64,000 bases of DNA from positions 92,247,943-92,311,942 of the forward strand of contig CM071936.1 of assembly GCA_016081115.2 (NCBI GenBank). Direction: 5' to 3'. The DNA is from Rehmannia glutinosa. Taxonomy: Eukaryota; Streptophyta; Magnoliopsida; Lamiales; Orobanchaceae. Positions 34,281 to 45,499 of this stretch are shown piece after piece; positions within the stretch are counted from its first letter, which is position 1, and every line of letters begins with the position of its first letter. Under the pieces are notes generated by a model. It did not search any database and was not told where the DNA came from. It worked only from the letters and a program-made list of their open reading frames with translations. The position numbers and the translations under genes are program-made.

Positions 34281-34575
34281 CCGATTAGTTAGCGATTGTC
34301 GATTTGTACTTTTGTTGTTGTAGCCGTGTATTCGAGTGTTGTACCTTACTTTCTTTTGTACTAGATTCGGATGTATTTTTGGTTCCGATGTATCGACTTA
34401 GTAATTCTCTTTGTTGTACTTTGGGTGTAATCAAATTTTACATTAATGGATATGCTCTTGCTATTTATTCGAAGTGTATTGTGTTTGATGTTACTTTCCT
34501 GCGATATTCCTTGCTTTACGCGAATAATTATTGTATTCATTTACTCGCGAATCGCAACTAACGCTTCAAGATAGA
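34281..34575 (+). other. Spacer between the extra ORF and gag
   Basis: Non-coding, T-rich sequence resembling a 3' untranslated region (GTTGTTGTAG, TTTCTTTTGTAC). It may also hold an intron acceptor, but no clear site could be fixed. Confidence 0.45.
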
Positions 34576-35700
34576 ATGGCGGAACATCGAGGACGTGGGA
34601 GACCTCGTCGTGTTCCACGAGGAGACGATAATGTACCCAGGATCGGGTACCCTCCTAATTACCACCACCCCCTCTCGCTACAGGAGACAATCGGCCGCAC
34701 AAGCCTTTACAAAGAAATACTGGTTTTATGAGAGACAGTGAGCCTCAACCCCGTGCTCCCGAACTCCCCCGAGGAAGCGAACGATCGCACGTTGGAGAGA
34801 TTCCTCGCGGTTCGACCCACCAACCTTCTTGGGAGAGCGCACGATGTGAAAGCGAGAAGAATGAATAGAGAAGTCGGAGAATATCTTCAATGCTCTTCAA
34901 TACTCCGACGAGCGTAGAGAGTCACACTCGTATTTAAATGCTGAATCGGTTCTTGTAGACCGTGGAGGGCGTTGAAAGGAGATGGGAATAGACCGAGTAG
35001 TAAAAACACGGGAAATTTCTTGGCCGAGTACAATGAAAGATATTCCACGGTTGTTGTGAAAGAAGCACGCGAGATGAATTTCACACCAGGCAAGGGAATC
35101 GAGGGCGTAGCTCAAGATCTGAGTCCGAGTTTCACCGATTGTCCAGTATGCTCTGGGACAATCAGTGATCAAGAGGATAAGCTTTACAAGTTCACTCGAG
35201 GATTGAAACAGAACATCGAAATAGTTGTTGACTGCTGGCAACCTACTTAGCAAGGTAAAGCGCTCTCCCGCATTAGGTGGGATCGAACCGTATTCGACGA
35301 TGATTCGCACAGAATAGGCCATCAAAGCGATCTTAAGAGGACAATTGTGGGACAACCATCTAAACCGCTGCTATGTTTGAAGGACGATTAATAAAATAAA
35401 GGAAAGAGACCAAAGGTCAAGGAAAGCGGGTCAAGAGTGTGCACATTGCGAGTAAACAGGGACATACTTCCAACAATGTTGGCGTAAACAAGGAAGGTGT
35501 TTACGCTGTGGTAAGAACACCAGTACCGCAAGATCGCCAAATACGATGACCGAACTAAACAGACGCAACCCGCGGAGGCCAGGAAATGGCCAGGGTAATC
35601 GGGCAAGGATGCCCACCGAGCATTTGCACTAGCCGGACAGAGGATCCGGAGGCAACAAATGTGGTGGAAGGTACAACTTCTAGTATCTAACCACTACGCT
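34576..35700 (+). pseudogene. gag: gag of element B
   Basis: It starts at ATG 34576 with MAEHRGRGRPRRVPRG, the basic Arg/Gly-rich start typical of Tekay/Del gag. The capsid middle is recognisable near 35020-35250 (FLAEYNERYSTVVVKEAREM, YKFTRGLKQNIEIVVD). A nucleocapsid zinc-knuckle region follows at 35438-35540, with CAHC, a GHTSNN block and then RCLRCGK, all separated by one-base shifts. The product would have packaged element RNA. No frame stays open across the gene. Confidence 0.8.
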
Positions 35701-36200
35701 AAAATACTATTCGACCACTGGATCAACGCATTCATTTGTTGCACCGCATTTTGTACACAAACCGCATGCATGCATGGAACATATGCCTATATGTTTTAGA
35801 AGTGTCAACTCCTATGGGGTGCAAGTCGGATGATATTATCTATAATGCATGAGAGTTAAGATTCTTTGAGATAAACTTTCCTACGATTTGATCTTATTAC
35901 TATATCCGAATACGACATGATATTGGGAATGAACAAGTTATCAAGAGCACACCATGCACAAATGGACTGCCATAAGAAGTCCATTAAGCTATGTGAACCA
36001 GGAAAACCGAAGTGGAGATTTCGGAAGGGCACGAGTTAAGATTGCCTCAAACATTTCAGAATGAAGCGAGAAGGGCGATCACTAAGAGGGGCTCGAAGTC
36101 TTGGCGTTTGTAATTAAAAAACCCAAGGTTGAGACACAAATCAACCAAGTACCTATAGTATCGAATACACGGATGTATTTCCACAAGAACTCACCACTTT
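35701..36200 (+). pseudogene. pol: Protease region of element B
   Basis: The active-site area reads D-TGSTHSFVAPHF at 35711-35753, where gypsy proteases have DSGATHSF; an indel splits the Asp from the rest. Downstream, the sequence coding for YDMILGM-like residues (near 35915-35930) is the second conserved block of the protease. Stops occur in all frames. Confidence 0.72.
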
Positions 36201-37130
36201 GTCCCCCAGGATAGGGAAGTCGAGTTCACCATCGAGTGTTGCCGCTGTGGACCCGCGCGATTGCGAACACCGTATAGAATGGCTCCTCTTGAGTTACAAG
36301 AGTTGAAAACGCAATTACAAAAACCGATGGATGTGGGATTTATCCGACCGGCACGTCTCCGTGGGAGCACCTGTCTTTGCTTCGTCAAAAAGAAGGATGG
36401 CACATTAAGACTATGTATAGATTATCGTGGACTTAATAGTGTGACCATCAAGAACAAATATCCCTCCCGAGGATAGGCGAACTATTTGATTAACTTCAAG
36501 GAGCAGCGTGTACTCAAGTTTGACTTACGGCAAAGGATATTATCAATCGAAGATCCGCTGAAGGAGACATTTCAAAAGCGCATTTCAAACTCGATATGGA
36601 CACTACGAGTTTGTAGTGATGCCTTTGGTCCGCGAATGCACCAGCAACATTTATGGACACGATGCATCGAGTCTTCCAACCTTATTTGGATCGATTCGTA
36701 GTCTATTCATTGATGACATACTCGTATAGTCTAAGTCAGAGAAGAGCACGAACGTCATCCGAAAATTATTTTAGAGACACTACGAGAGCATAAGGTTTGT
36801 ATGCCAAATTGGGGCCAAGTGCGAATTTTGGCTTAGTGAAGTCGCGTTCTTGGGACACATAGTATCCGAGCATTGGGATTACAGTGGATCCTTCGAAGGT
36901 GCGCAGGTGGTTGAATGAAACAACCCGAGTGCGTGCTTGAGGAAATCGGGGAGTTTCTAGGACTAGCCGGATATTATCGAAGATTTATCCAGGATTTTTC
37001 CAAGATAAGCCCGGACCACTCACTCGACTAACCTGGATAAAGTCAAGTTTGAATGGAATGACAAGTACGAGGCAAGTTTCCAAGAGCTTAAGAAATGACT
37101 TACTACGGCTCCAATCTTAGCCCTTCCAAA
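36201..37130 (+). pseudogene. pol: Reverse transcriptase of element B
   Basis: The finger region is intact at 36261-36470 (RMAPLELQELKTQLQKPMDV, then GFIRP and KKKDGTLRLCIDYRGLN, ending VTIKNKYP). The catalytic block FIDDILV is at 36705-36725, with the two aspartates in place. The thumb region (LGHIVSE-like, GFLGLAGYYRRFI-like) is readable across 36850-36995 in changed frames. The domain order matches gypsy RT. Confidence 0.85.
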
Positions 37131-37480
37131 GGGAACATAAAACTTTGTCGTCTACAAATGATGCATCAAAAGAAGGACTAGGAGCGTGCTCATGCAAGAA
37201 GGAAAAGTTATCGCATGCATCACGAAAGCTCGAAATATATGAGGCCAATTATCCAACGATGACTTGGAATTGCGCGGCAATAGTGTTCGCATTGAAGAAA
37301 TGGAGACACTATCTCTCACGGAGCAACATTCACGGTTTTTCACGAACCATAAGAGCTTCATACCTATTCTCTCGGAAAGACCTCAACCGGGGCAATGGAG
37401 ATGGATGGAGTTGATTGAGGACTATCACTTTGATATTCAATACCATCAGGAAAGCTAACGTCGTAGCGAGCGTTCTAAGC
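37131..37480 (+). pseudogene. pol: RNase H of element B
   Basis: Blocks seen in order: NDASKEGLGA (37155-37190), ASRKLEIYEANYPTMTWNCA (37214-37273, with shifts), VFALKKWRHYL (37285-37317), TNHKSF (37340-37358) and RWMELIEDYHFDIQYH (37400-37448). Each is a standard part of gypsy RNase H, which removes the RNA strand after reverse transcription. Confidence 0.85.
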
Positions 37481-39035
37481 GGAAAGCGAGCTTAGCGGAC
37501 TTATGATTCGAGAGTGGGAATCATTAGAAGAGTGAGCAAATGGAATCGACAAGAACCAATACTCGATTTCATGTGCTAACATTTCGGTTAAACCGAATCG
37601 ACTGGTGAATGAGATCAAAGAAAGCGCAATGAAAGATGCACATCTTCAAAATCAAGGAGAAGATACTTAAATGAGAGAGATCGAATTCTCGGTGCCTAAA
37701 GATGGAGTTATCGATTTCTAATCGAGTGTGTACCGAATGACGAGTTGATTAGGAATAAAATCTAACAGAGGCACACCGTTCAAAATACACTATACATCTT
37801 GGAGTAAACAAGATGTATAAGTGATTTTAAAAGGAGTTATTCGTGGGTAAACATGAAAACCAGGAGCGAGTTCGTTGCGAGATGTTTAACTTGTCAACAG
37901 TAAAAAAGAACACCAGCGACCATCCGGTTTACTACAACCGTTGAGAATTCAGTGGAAATGGGAACACATAACGATGGACTTCGTGACGGATCTACCAAGG
38001 ACGGAGGAGGCCATGATCTATTTGGGTAGTTGTGAGACTGACTCACGATATCCGCACACTTTTACCCATCAAGAAAAGCGACAGCTTGCGAAACTTGGAC
38101 AAACTTATAACCAGAAATCATTCGTTTGCGCATGGAGTACTAGTCGACATAGTATCAAAGAGACCAGGAGGTTTGTCTCGCATTTTTGGAAGTTCTGCGC
38201 ACGAGGAATTGGGTACTCGCTAAGTTTCAAGACAAAGAAGATATCCACAAACCGGATACCGATCGGCGAACAATTAAAACCCTTGAAGATATCTTTGCGA
38301 GCACGCACATGGATTTTCAAGGAAGTTGGGATTCGCACTTACCATTAGAGTTCGCCTACAATAACAATTATCAAGCCACGATTGGGATGGCACCTACGAG
38401 GCATTATATGGGCGAAAATGTAGATCCCCACTACACGGAGATTGACGACCAATGGACTCCGAAAAGAGAAAGCGAAAAGTCATCCTCAATTCAAAGGTCG
38501 ACTTAGTTCGAAGGCCGGGGAGAATGTCAAGCTGGGATCAAGGAGCGGATTCGCACAGCCTAGCCGCCAAAAAGAGTTACGCGGACAAAGAGAAGAAAGG
38601 ATTTTGGAATTTGAAGTCGGTGATGAAGTATTTCTCGGACTCTCACCACGGAAAGGATTGATCAATCCGAAGAAAGGAGGCAAGTTAGTCAGAGATATGT
38701 TGGACCTTACAAGATTTTACAAAGGATCGAAATTAGCCACCGACTCGAGTTACAAAGACCATATGTGGAATGCACGATGTATTCCACGACGAGATCAAGA
38801 AGTATAAACCTTGATCCCGAAGCATATCATCACCGAGATACTCCTCCTCTAATGGAAAATCTATCCTACACCGAGAGGCCGATCCTGGATCATTGATCAT
38901 CAGCCAGATATGACGGGTTGCGTAAGAGAGAAATTCGATGGTTAAAGTGTGTGGCGGTAATCCACAACCGAGACGAAGACGCAACGTGGGAGAAGGGAAG
39001 AAGACATGATAATCAATATCCGTGAACTATTTTGA
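37481..39035 (+). pseudogene. pol: Integrase and chromodomain-like tail of element B
   Basis: The catalytic core starts with WEHITMDFVTDLPR (37960-38001, first Asp). The block EFAYNNNYQATIGMAP lies at 38346-38394, the AQSRQKSYADK region at 38550-38600, and the FEVGDEVFL block near 38606-38640. The tail at 38850-39035 has ENLSYTERP and an E-D-A-T-W-E-K-G-R-E-D-M-I pattern, then a TGA stop at 39033-39035. That W-E-rich tail is the chromodomain-like end of Tekay-type integrases, which directs insertion to heterochromatin in known family members. Confidence 0.85.
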
Positions 39036-39056
39036 AGAGAATTTGGGGACCAAATT

Positions 39057-39069
39057 CTTGGAGGGAGGA
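39057..39069 (+). other. Polypurine tract of element B
   Basis: CTTGGAGGGAGGA ends one base before the TGTGAAG start of the 3' LTR at 39070. Confidence 0.82.
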
Positions 39070-42000
39070 TGTGAAGCCCCGATTTTTCCGAGCTATTAAT
39101 TGATCCTTATTGTCGTTATACTTTTGATCGACTATTTTACCGCAGCGTCATTTTGACGGGTAATTATTAATAATATATACATTTTGTATTTTATTTCATT
39201 TTATTTAATTTCTTGTGATCATGATCTTTATTAATTATATTCTCATTTATGATCACTTGATTGATCATTTTTACTATTTTTGTATTTATTAGTCACCTTA
39301 GAATTTAAGAGACTATTTATTTTAGACTTTTACCTTATAGAATTAAGAATTTGATTTAGATTAAGTGATCATGAGACTTACAAGTGATCAAGGAAATCAC
39401 TAATTATTTTTGAGATTGATATATTTCATCTATTATCATCAAATTTGGGACAAAAAAATATGAAATTACCATAATACCCTTTGAAGTGGACGGCCAACAT
39501 GGATATTTTGGAGTAAAAATATCATCCAACCTTGTACACCTACATATATATTAGTCATCTTGTGTATAATTATACCATTAATTCAAACATTATACACATC
39601 ATCCCTCACATCACTTTTTATATTTTTTGCCAACATGTTGGAAGTCTTCCAACATTCCATTCAAACCAAGTCTTGCCCATACCTTTGACCTTCAAATTGT
39701 CTCCCATGCATGAGGCAAAATGCAAGACACAATTTGAAAAAATTCCTCTCCCCTCTCTCACTAGGTGGACGCCATGAGGCCATTTGTGTACAAAATTTCA
39801 TTTCATTTTTATCACTAACACATTCATCTCCTACACAAATCCTCCTCCTTCTCTCTAAAAACTCCCAACTTCTCTCTACTCTTCTTCTTATTTTCTTCTT
39901 CCATACTTAGAAAAATTTTCAACATTTTCCTCCTTATACCCATAAAAATCAACCAAACTATACCAAGGTAAGAAATTTTATCTTCAATCCATTTTTGATA
40001 TCACATTGTTCATCTCTTCCACCTTCTTAACTTAAGTTTGAATTTGGTTTGGAGGTACATTTAGAAGACTTTGAAGATTAGAGCTTAACAAATTTTTTGA
40101 AGGACCCAAGTCAAGAGAAACTAGTAGAGGAATTTTTAGACTACAAGGTAAGAATTGAGTACTGCACCCTTCTTTCCTACTTTTTCTATTTTTTTCAAAT
40201 TTTAACACCCCTTTTTCATTTTTGAGAAATAGGGGCTGACCTTAGGTGATTTTGGAGTTGCCAAAATTTCCATTTTCAAGCTTCAACTAGTCTCCAAACA
40301 CCTACTACATAAGGTAAAAGTGTAGTCCTTCTCCTTTCCTTATTTCCTTCTTTTTATCCTTAATTTTTCTCTCATTTTTCTAACTTCAAATTTTTGATAT
40401 TTCTTGACTTAGGGGCTGACCTAAGCCTCATCCAAAATTTGTGAAATTATCCTTTATTTCACAATTTCCAATTTTAAGGTGGGTAGAAAAATATTTTCCA
40501 ACTTTTAGGTGTTTCGATTAAATGCATGTAGAAAATTTGATCATGAGCCTTGAGATATATATAATCTATGTATTGCATGTCAATTTTATGTATCAAGTCA
40601 TGAAAATTCTCAAGAGTTGCTCAAAATTATTATTTATTGAATTTTAGGTGCATGCATGTACACTTTAATGTTCTATTTGATGAATTCTTGTATGTATTGG
40701 ACATGCATGTGTATGATCTTTAAAATCTATATTTTGGATGCCTTATAACCTGGAAAAGTCGAGCATAATTTATTAAATTTCAATTTTGGACTTAAAAATG
40801 TAAAAATGGAAAGTTGGTGGACTAAATTGCAAGAAAATAAAAGTTAAAGGACCCCTCTGCAAATTTCTGAAATTTGGGACTGTACTCAGGTTCAAAAATG
40901 ACTTTTGGACATTTTAATAAAGTTTTAAGAGTTTTAAGATAAATAAAATCAACTTTAAAAGCCAAGGACTAGATTGTAAAATTTTGTAAGTTTAAGGGCT
41001 ACTTTGCAATTTTTTAAAACTGTACCAGACCTAAACTTTAAAATTTGAAATTTTACTCTTAAGGTACTGGGAATGACATATTTTAAAGGTGTTCCAAAAT
41101 CCCAAGTGGTTAGGGCTTGAAAACAATTTTTCTAAAATTGAGGACTAATGTGTAAAATACTAAACTTGAGGACCCAAATGAAATTTCCAGGACTTATGCA
41201 ACCCATGCACCTGGAAATACTAACTTAACTATAACTTAATTATATTTTGGACCCAAGGTTCAAATTTAATAATAATTGACCCTAAAAGCCTTAAAGGCCA
41301 ATTATTTCAAAATGGGACAAAAATGATATTTTCAAAAGTTAAAGGACCTACACATATTTATTTTAAACACTGCTTTTGTCCCAATATCCTACTAACCTTA
41401 GTGACATTTTCCAACTGGAATCACATTAAAATCCCTTCCGGTTGGTGAGTTCCGAATTTTAAAACTTAAGGTCCGAATTGGCAATTTTTACAAATTTGGG
41501 GCCAATGTGAGAATTTTACAAAATCTCGACCTCAAAATTTAAAATCCTGAATATCTGACAATTTGGAGAATTTAGGAACTGACCTCTTAATTTTTCAAGG
41601 TCGGGATATTTATTTATCCAATTTTTAACCCAAAAGTGTTAGTTTTACAAAACGGCTAAATTACAATTTTCTTTTAAAAAGGACCTAACTCAAATTATTT
41701 TATCTTTTACTATAATAGCCCTGGACCCTCTGACTTGGATATTTAATTAAAGTATTTTATTTTCCCAAAAACCTTGACTTATCGGATCAATTTGACCGAC
41801 AATAACGATCGCGAGTTTACTTCCTCGCCTTGCGATTTTAATCTATAACGGACTCATGTTCCACCTAATCTTTCAAGATATCGAAGATTTCTTATCCTTC
41901 CGATGATCATCTTCATCCAAATACTCCACTAACGCCATAATTGCCACTCGCGTTTTTTCAAAAATTTTCCTAAAATCGCTTCCCTGAACCAATAATACTC

Positions 42001-43091
42001 GACGCCGGTTGATCGCTTGTACTTGTAATTACTTTCCGCCTGAGTCAACTTGGTGTGTCGAGCTCAGCCGGAATGGATACGTCGGGGATGGAACCGGGCA
42101 GCTCGGCTGCTATTCCACTCTTCCGGCCCCATCGCCCTAATCCGCAATCGAGGGACGGAGTTTGTCCAAGGGAAGCGGGTCGTAGTACTTAGGTATAATC
42201 ATGATTATGACAGATCCGAGCCTTGCAAGCTCCACTGTGGATTTTGTCTTTTTGCCACGGAGCGATAAGGTCGGTCTTGGACCATACTTGACGAGGAGTT
42301 ACAAGGAAGAACGAAGGAATCACTGTCTGATCCACACATTAAGAGTTATTGACCGCTTTTGGTTGGCGTTACATTTCCGCACGCAACCGCTACTGCTTTT
42401 GCATTGGTTGGCGCTACAAACCGACGCAACCATTATTTCCTTACATTGGGATTTGTTACACTTCCGCAATTAATCTACCCTGCTTGAATGAATCATATAG
42501 TGTATGTGTGACCATGAATCGCTTTTCCGAATCGATAAGTATATTATTTAAATATTTTATCATGACGCTTAACTTTCAGGTGAATCCATGCATCATACTC
42601 ACGCGTTTTTCATATAACTGTTTTCTCAAATTAACTATATTAGCACCACACTTGCACACGATCACCCCATCCACCGAGATTTCTCGTCTCATCCCCACTC
42701 TATTTTCTAACCTTAGATGAGGATTTGGCCAAGATGAAAGAACTGGGCAGCCCGGATTGAGACCTTGTACTGGCTTCTTGGATTTACTATTTCTTGTTGT
42801 TGATTGAACTCTTTTCTTATGTTGTTGTCGGACTTTTGTATTTCGTGCTCCATTCCAGTTTATGAATCAAGGGCGTAGGACCCTTTGACTTTAAGTTGCT
42901 ATATTTTGTTGATTTAGGGTTGTAAAATGGATTATGGATTGCAGATCGTAGTTGTATTCGTACTTTTATTTATTTATTAGCTATTTAGACTCTTGTCTCA
43001 TTGGGTTTTTCGATGATATCGCCCTGACCGCTCGTTTGGTCATTGTATTTAAGATGTGGATCGCTCGTCGCGTCCCGTTTTGGGCGTGACA
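39070..43091 (+). repeat. 3' LTR of element B
   Basis: 4022 bp, TGTGAAGCCCCGA to TTGGGCGTGACA. It aligns along its full length with the 5' LTR but with many one- to several-base indels, most visible in the CG-rich last kilobase. The palindrome is at 42195-42208; tandem hairpins are at 42361-42474, the third one partly lost. Confidence 0.94.
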
Positions 43092-43096
43092 TTAAA

Positions 43097-43224
43097 AAGT
43101 AGCAAAATAATCAATTTCTTCTTTAGAAAAAGATAAATATAATAATTAATGCTACAAAATATCCAAAATTAACCTTACACCCAAAAACTAGCCAAATCAA
43201 CATACAAATAAGAAAGAAATAAAG
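43097..43224. other. Short AT-rich spacer
   Basis: Nothing recognisable between the target duplication of element B and the next LTR fragment; it may be a diverged extension of that fragment. Confidence 0.5.
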
Positions 43225-43883
43225 TATGCATCACATCACAAGCAAGTGTCAAAGCGGTCCTACGGCCTTCTTAAGTTGACCAAAATGGAAAAGAGAAGCG
43301 AGAATAATAGGAAGTCCAACATCACCGGAAACAAGAAACAAGTACAATCAACAACAAAGGGAGCAAGTCCACCAGACGGAGTACGGGAAATCGACCGTAA
43401 GGTGTTAGAGCATCTTCAACGTATTCCTCATCTTGCCGTTAGAAAATAGGAGGGATGAGACAAAAATCTCGATGGATGGGGTGGGGTATGCGAAGTGTGG
43501 TGATATGTATAGTTAATGCAAGAAAACCGTTGTATGAAAAATGCGTGAGTTATGACGTGATTTCACACACAGTTCATAAGATCGTGATGTTATACTTCAT
43601 ATAATATACTTATACAATTTGAAAAGAGTTCATGATCATACAGGCACTATGTGATTCAAGCAAGACAGGTAGGATGGTGTACGAATGTAACGCCAATCCA
43701 TGCAAGACAAGTAGTGTTTGCGTGATTTGTAGCACCAACCAATGCAATACAAGTAGCGATTTGCACGGTTTTGTAATACCAACCTAACGGGTCCGATTAA
43801 CTTAATCGTGCTGGATCAAACAGCGATTCCTTCGTTCTTCCTTGTAACTCCCGAGTAAGATGGTCCAAGACCATATCGATAGG
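43225..43883 (-). repeat. Diverged B-like LTR fragment, reverse strand
   Basis: The complement of the B LTR 3' part is recognisable (CCTACGGCCTTC, GAGGGATGAGACAAAAATC, the three hairpins in reverse order at 43680-43800, CGATTCCTTCGTTCTTCC) but is clearly more diverged than the other copies. It is cut at 43883 by the Athila LTR. Confidence 0.78.
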
Positions 43884-44445
43884 TGTGAGTTTTACATGTT
43901 TTTTGGGCATATTTATGGCTATAATGGTGAGTAAGCATGCATAAACTCATGTAAAATGTTACGTATTCACTCTTTGTGGAAAAGATATTATGCTTTGCTC
44001 GCTTTGTAGGAATTTAATAAAATTTGAAGCAATTTGGATACAAAACGAGCATCGCAAAGTGGAAACACCGAGAATCGAGTGAGTATACGAGTGAAGCCAA
44101 AACGAGTTGAAGTTGAGCGTATAAAGGAAAATACAGAAGCGCACAGGTTGAGCGTGCCTTAGGCACCACCCGTGTGCCCCAAGAGAGCATAGAAAGCTCG
44201 ACGACATGGCGAATGGGTAGCGGTGCAAGGGGGGCTACGACAGTGCACCACTGGGAGTTGAATTTACTACGGCATCATGCACGGGTAGCCCGTGCAAAGG
44301 GCCACACGACCACGTCGTGTTTGGCAAAAAGTAGAGGTTTCGCTACGGGATGACGTGACGGTAGCCCGTGTAGGGGAGCGCACGACTCCGTGCGTCATAC
44401 TGAATGCCCATTCTCGAAAAATTTGCCCTAAACTTGAAAAAGGGG

Positions 44446-44453
44446 TATAAAAA
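44446..44453 (+). promoter_or_regulatory. TATA box of the Athila LTR
   Basis: GGGGTATAAAAAGGC is a strong plant TATA context, placed just after the GC-rich palindromic block. Confidence 0.75.
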
Positions 44454-45357
44454 GGCTTTTTGGGGGTGCACACCAAGGATATTTTGACATTTTTGGGATC
44501 TACAACACAAGACAAAGGTCTATTCTTTAAGACATCAAATGAGACAATCGGGTTTCCCGGAGCTTGAGGAACGGAGATATATCGAGAGATTGTCGACTTT
44601 CCTAAGTTTTTCTTGCTTCTCTTGCGTTTTAATCTTTCATTTTAGTTGGTCATGTCTTTGAACAATTTGTCATGAGTTGTTTAGAAATCATGTGTAGCTA
44701 AACTCTTTAGATTTTCGGGTTTTGAAGTAGATTAATGAACTCTTGTTGGATGTTTTAAACTTAGTTGAAGTTATTATGTTGGCTTTATTTGAGTAGTACT
44801 TTGAGCTTAATCTTGCTTTTTTATCACTTGATCAATGATTTAACTTGTTTGATATATTGATTCATAATTCGAGAGATGAGTTTCAATATTAGATCTTGAG
44901 TATTCGACACAAATATTTGCATAACTTCGAGAGGTTTGTAAATATTTGTGAGGACATTTGATCTTTTGCACTTTTAGGAGTTAGTCTTCATGTTGTTGAG
45001 TAGAGATCTTTAGCATAAGTATTTCAATCTCGTTTTATATGTATCTCGAGAGGGGAGGATAAAATATCTTTGTGATCGTCTTATAAGAATATTGATAATA
45101 ACTTGGCTTGGATTAAATCGGACAAAAGAGGGTATTAATCGAAACGCAACTTTAAAATCCATTTCACTATCTTGATACTTTATCATTTGTATTATCTTGA
45201 TCTTGTGTTTTAGTAGTCTAAATTGTCTTAACCTCACAACAACAATCATCAAATCACGATCGTCTAAATAAAAATAAAGCTATCTTAGTTCAATACTTAG
45301 TACATAAATTTATTAGTCTCGTGGATACGACTTTTGCTACTACTTTTCTATAACATA

Positions 45358-45376
45358 CACCGCATAATGTGCGGTG
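45358..45376 (+). other. Hairpin near the Athila LTR end
   Basis: CACCGCA and TGCGGTG form a 7-bp stem around TAATG, 27 bases before the PBS. In the element RNA it would lie next to the primer site. Confidence 0.6.
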
Positions 45377-45403
45377 AGCTAAAAATAAAAGTGAATAAGT
45401 TTT

Positions 45404-45422
45404 TGGCGCCGAATGTCAGGGA
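45404..45422 (+). other. Primer-binding site, tRNA-Asp type
   Basis: TGGCGCCGAATGTCAGGGA keeps the TGGCGCCG core of the Athila site (usually TGGCGCCGTTGCCGGGG), with several changes in its second half. Confidence 0.85.
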
Positions 45423-45499
45423 CTAATACAATTTTGGTGCTAATATTCGCGATAGATAGAATTATTCTTAATTTAGACATTTTTTTTATTTTCTCAATA

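Larger units (their letters stand above)
29246..43091 (+). mobile_element. Complete Ty3/gypsy chromovirus (Tekay/Del-like), element B
   Basis: Two direct LTRs of 4.0 kb (29246-33283 and 39070-43091) bracket PBS, an extra ORF, gag, protease, RT, RNase H, integrase and a chromodomain-like tail in that order. The 5-bp target duplication TTAAA is exact (29241-29245 and 43092-43096). The protein order (integrase last) and the tail define a chromovirus; phrase similarity suggests the Tekay/Del lineage. All reading frames are broken, so this copy is inactive as sequenced. Total length is 13.8 kb, of which 8 kb is LTR. Confidence 0.95.
43884..45400 (+). repeat. 5' LTR of the Athila element
   Basis: It starts TGTGAGTTTTACATG and ends shortly before the PBS at 45404. 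The TATA box is at 44446-44453. The promoter-side region 44140-44400 is rich in GCACGGGT and its complement, including the palindrome GCACGGGTAGCCCGTGC (44279-44295). The exact 3' boundary is uncertain (45358-45403). Confidence 0.75.
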
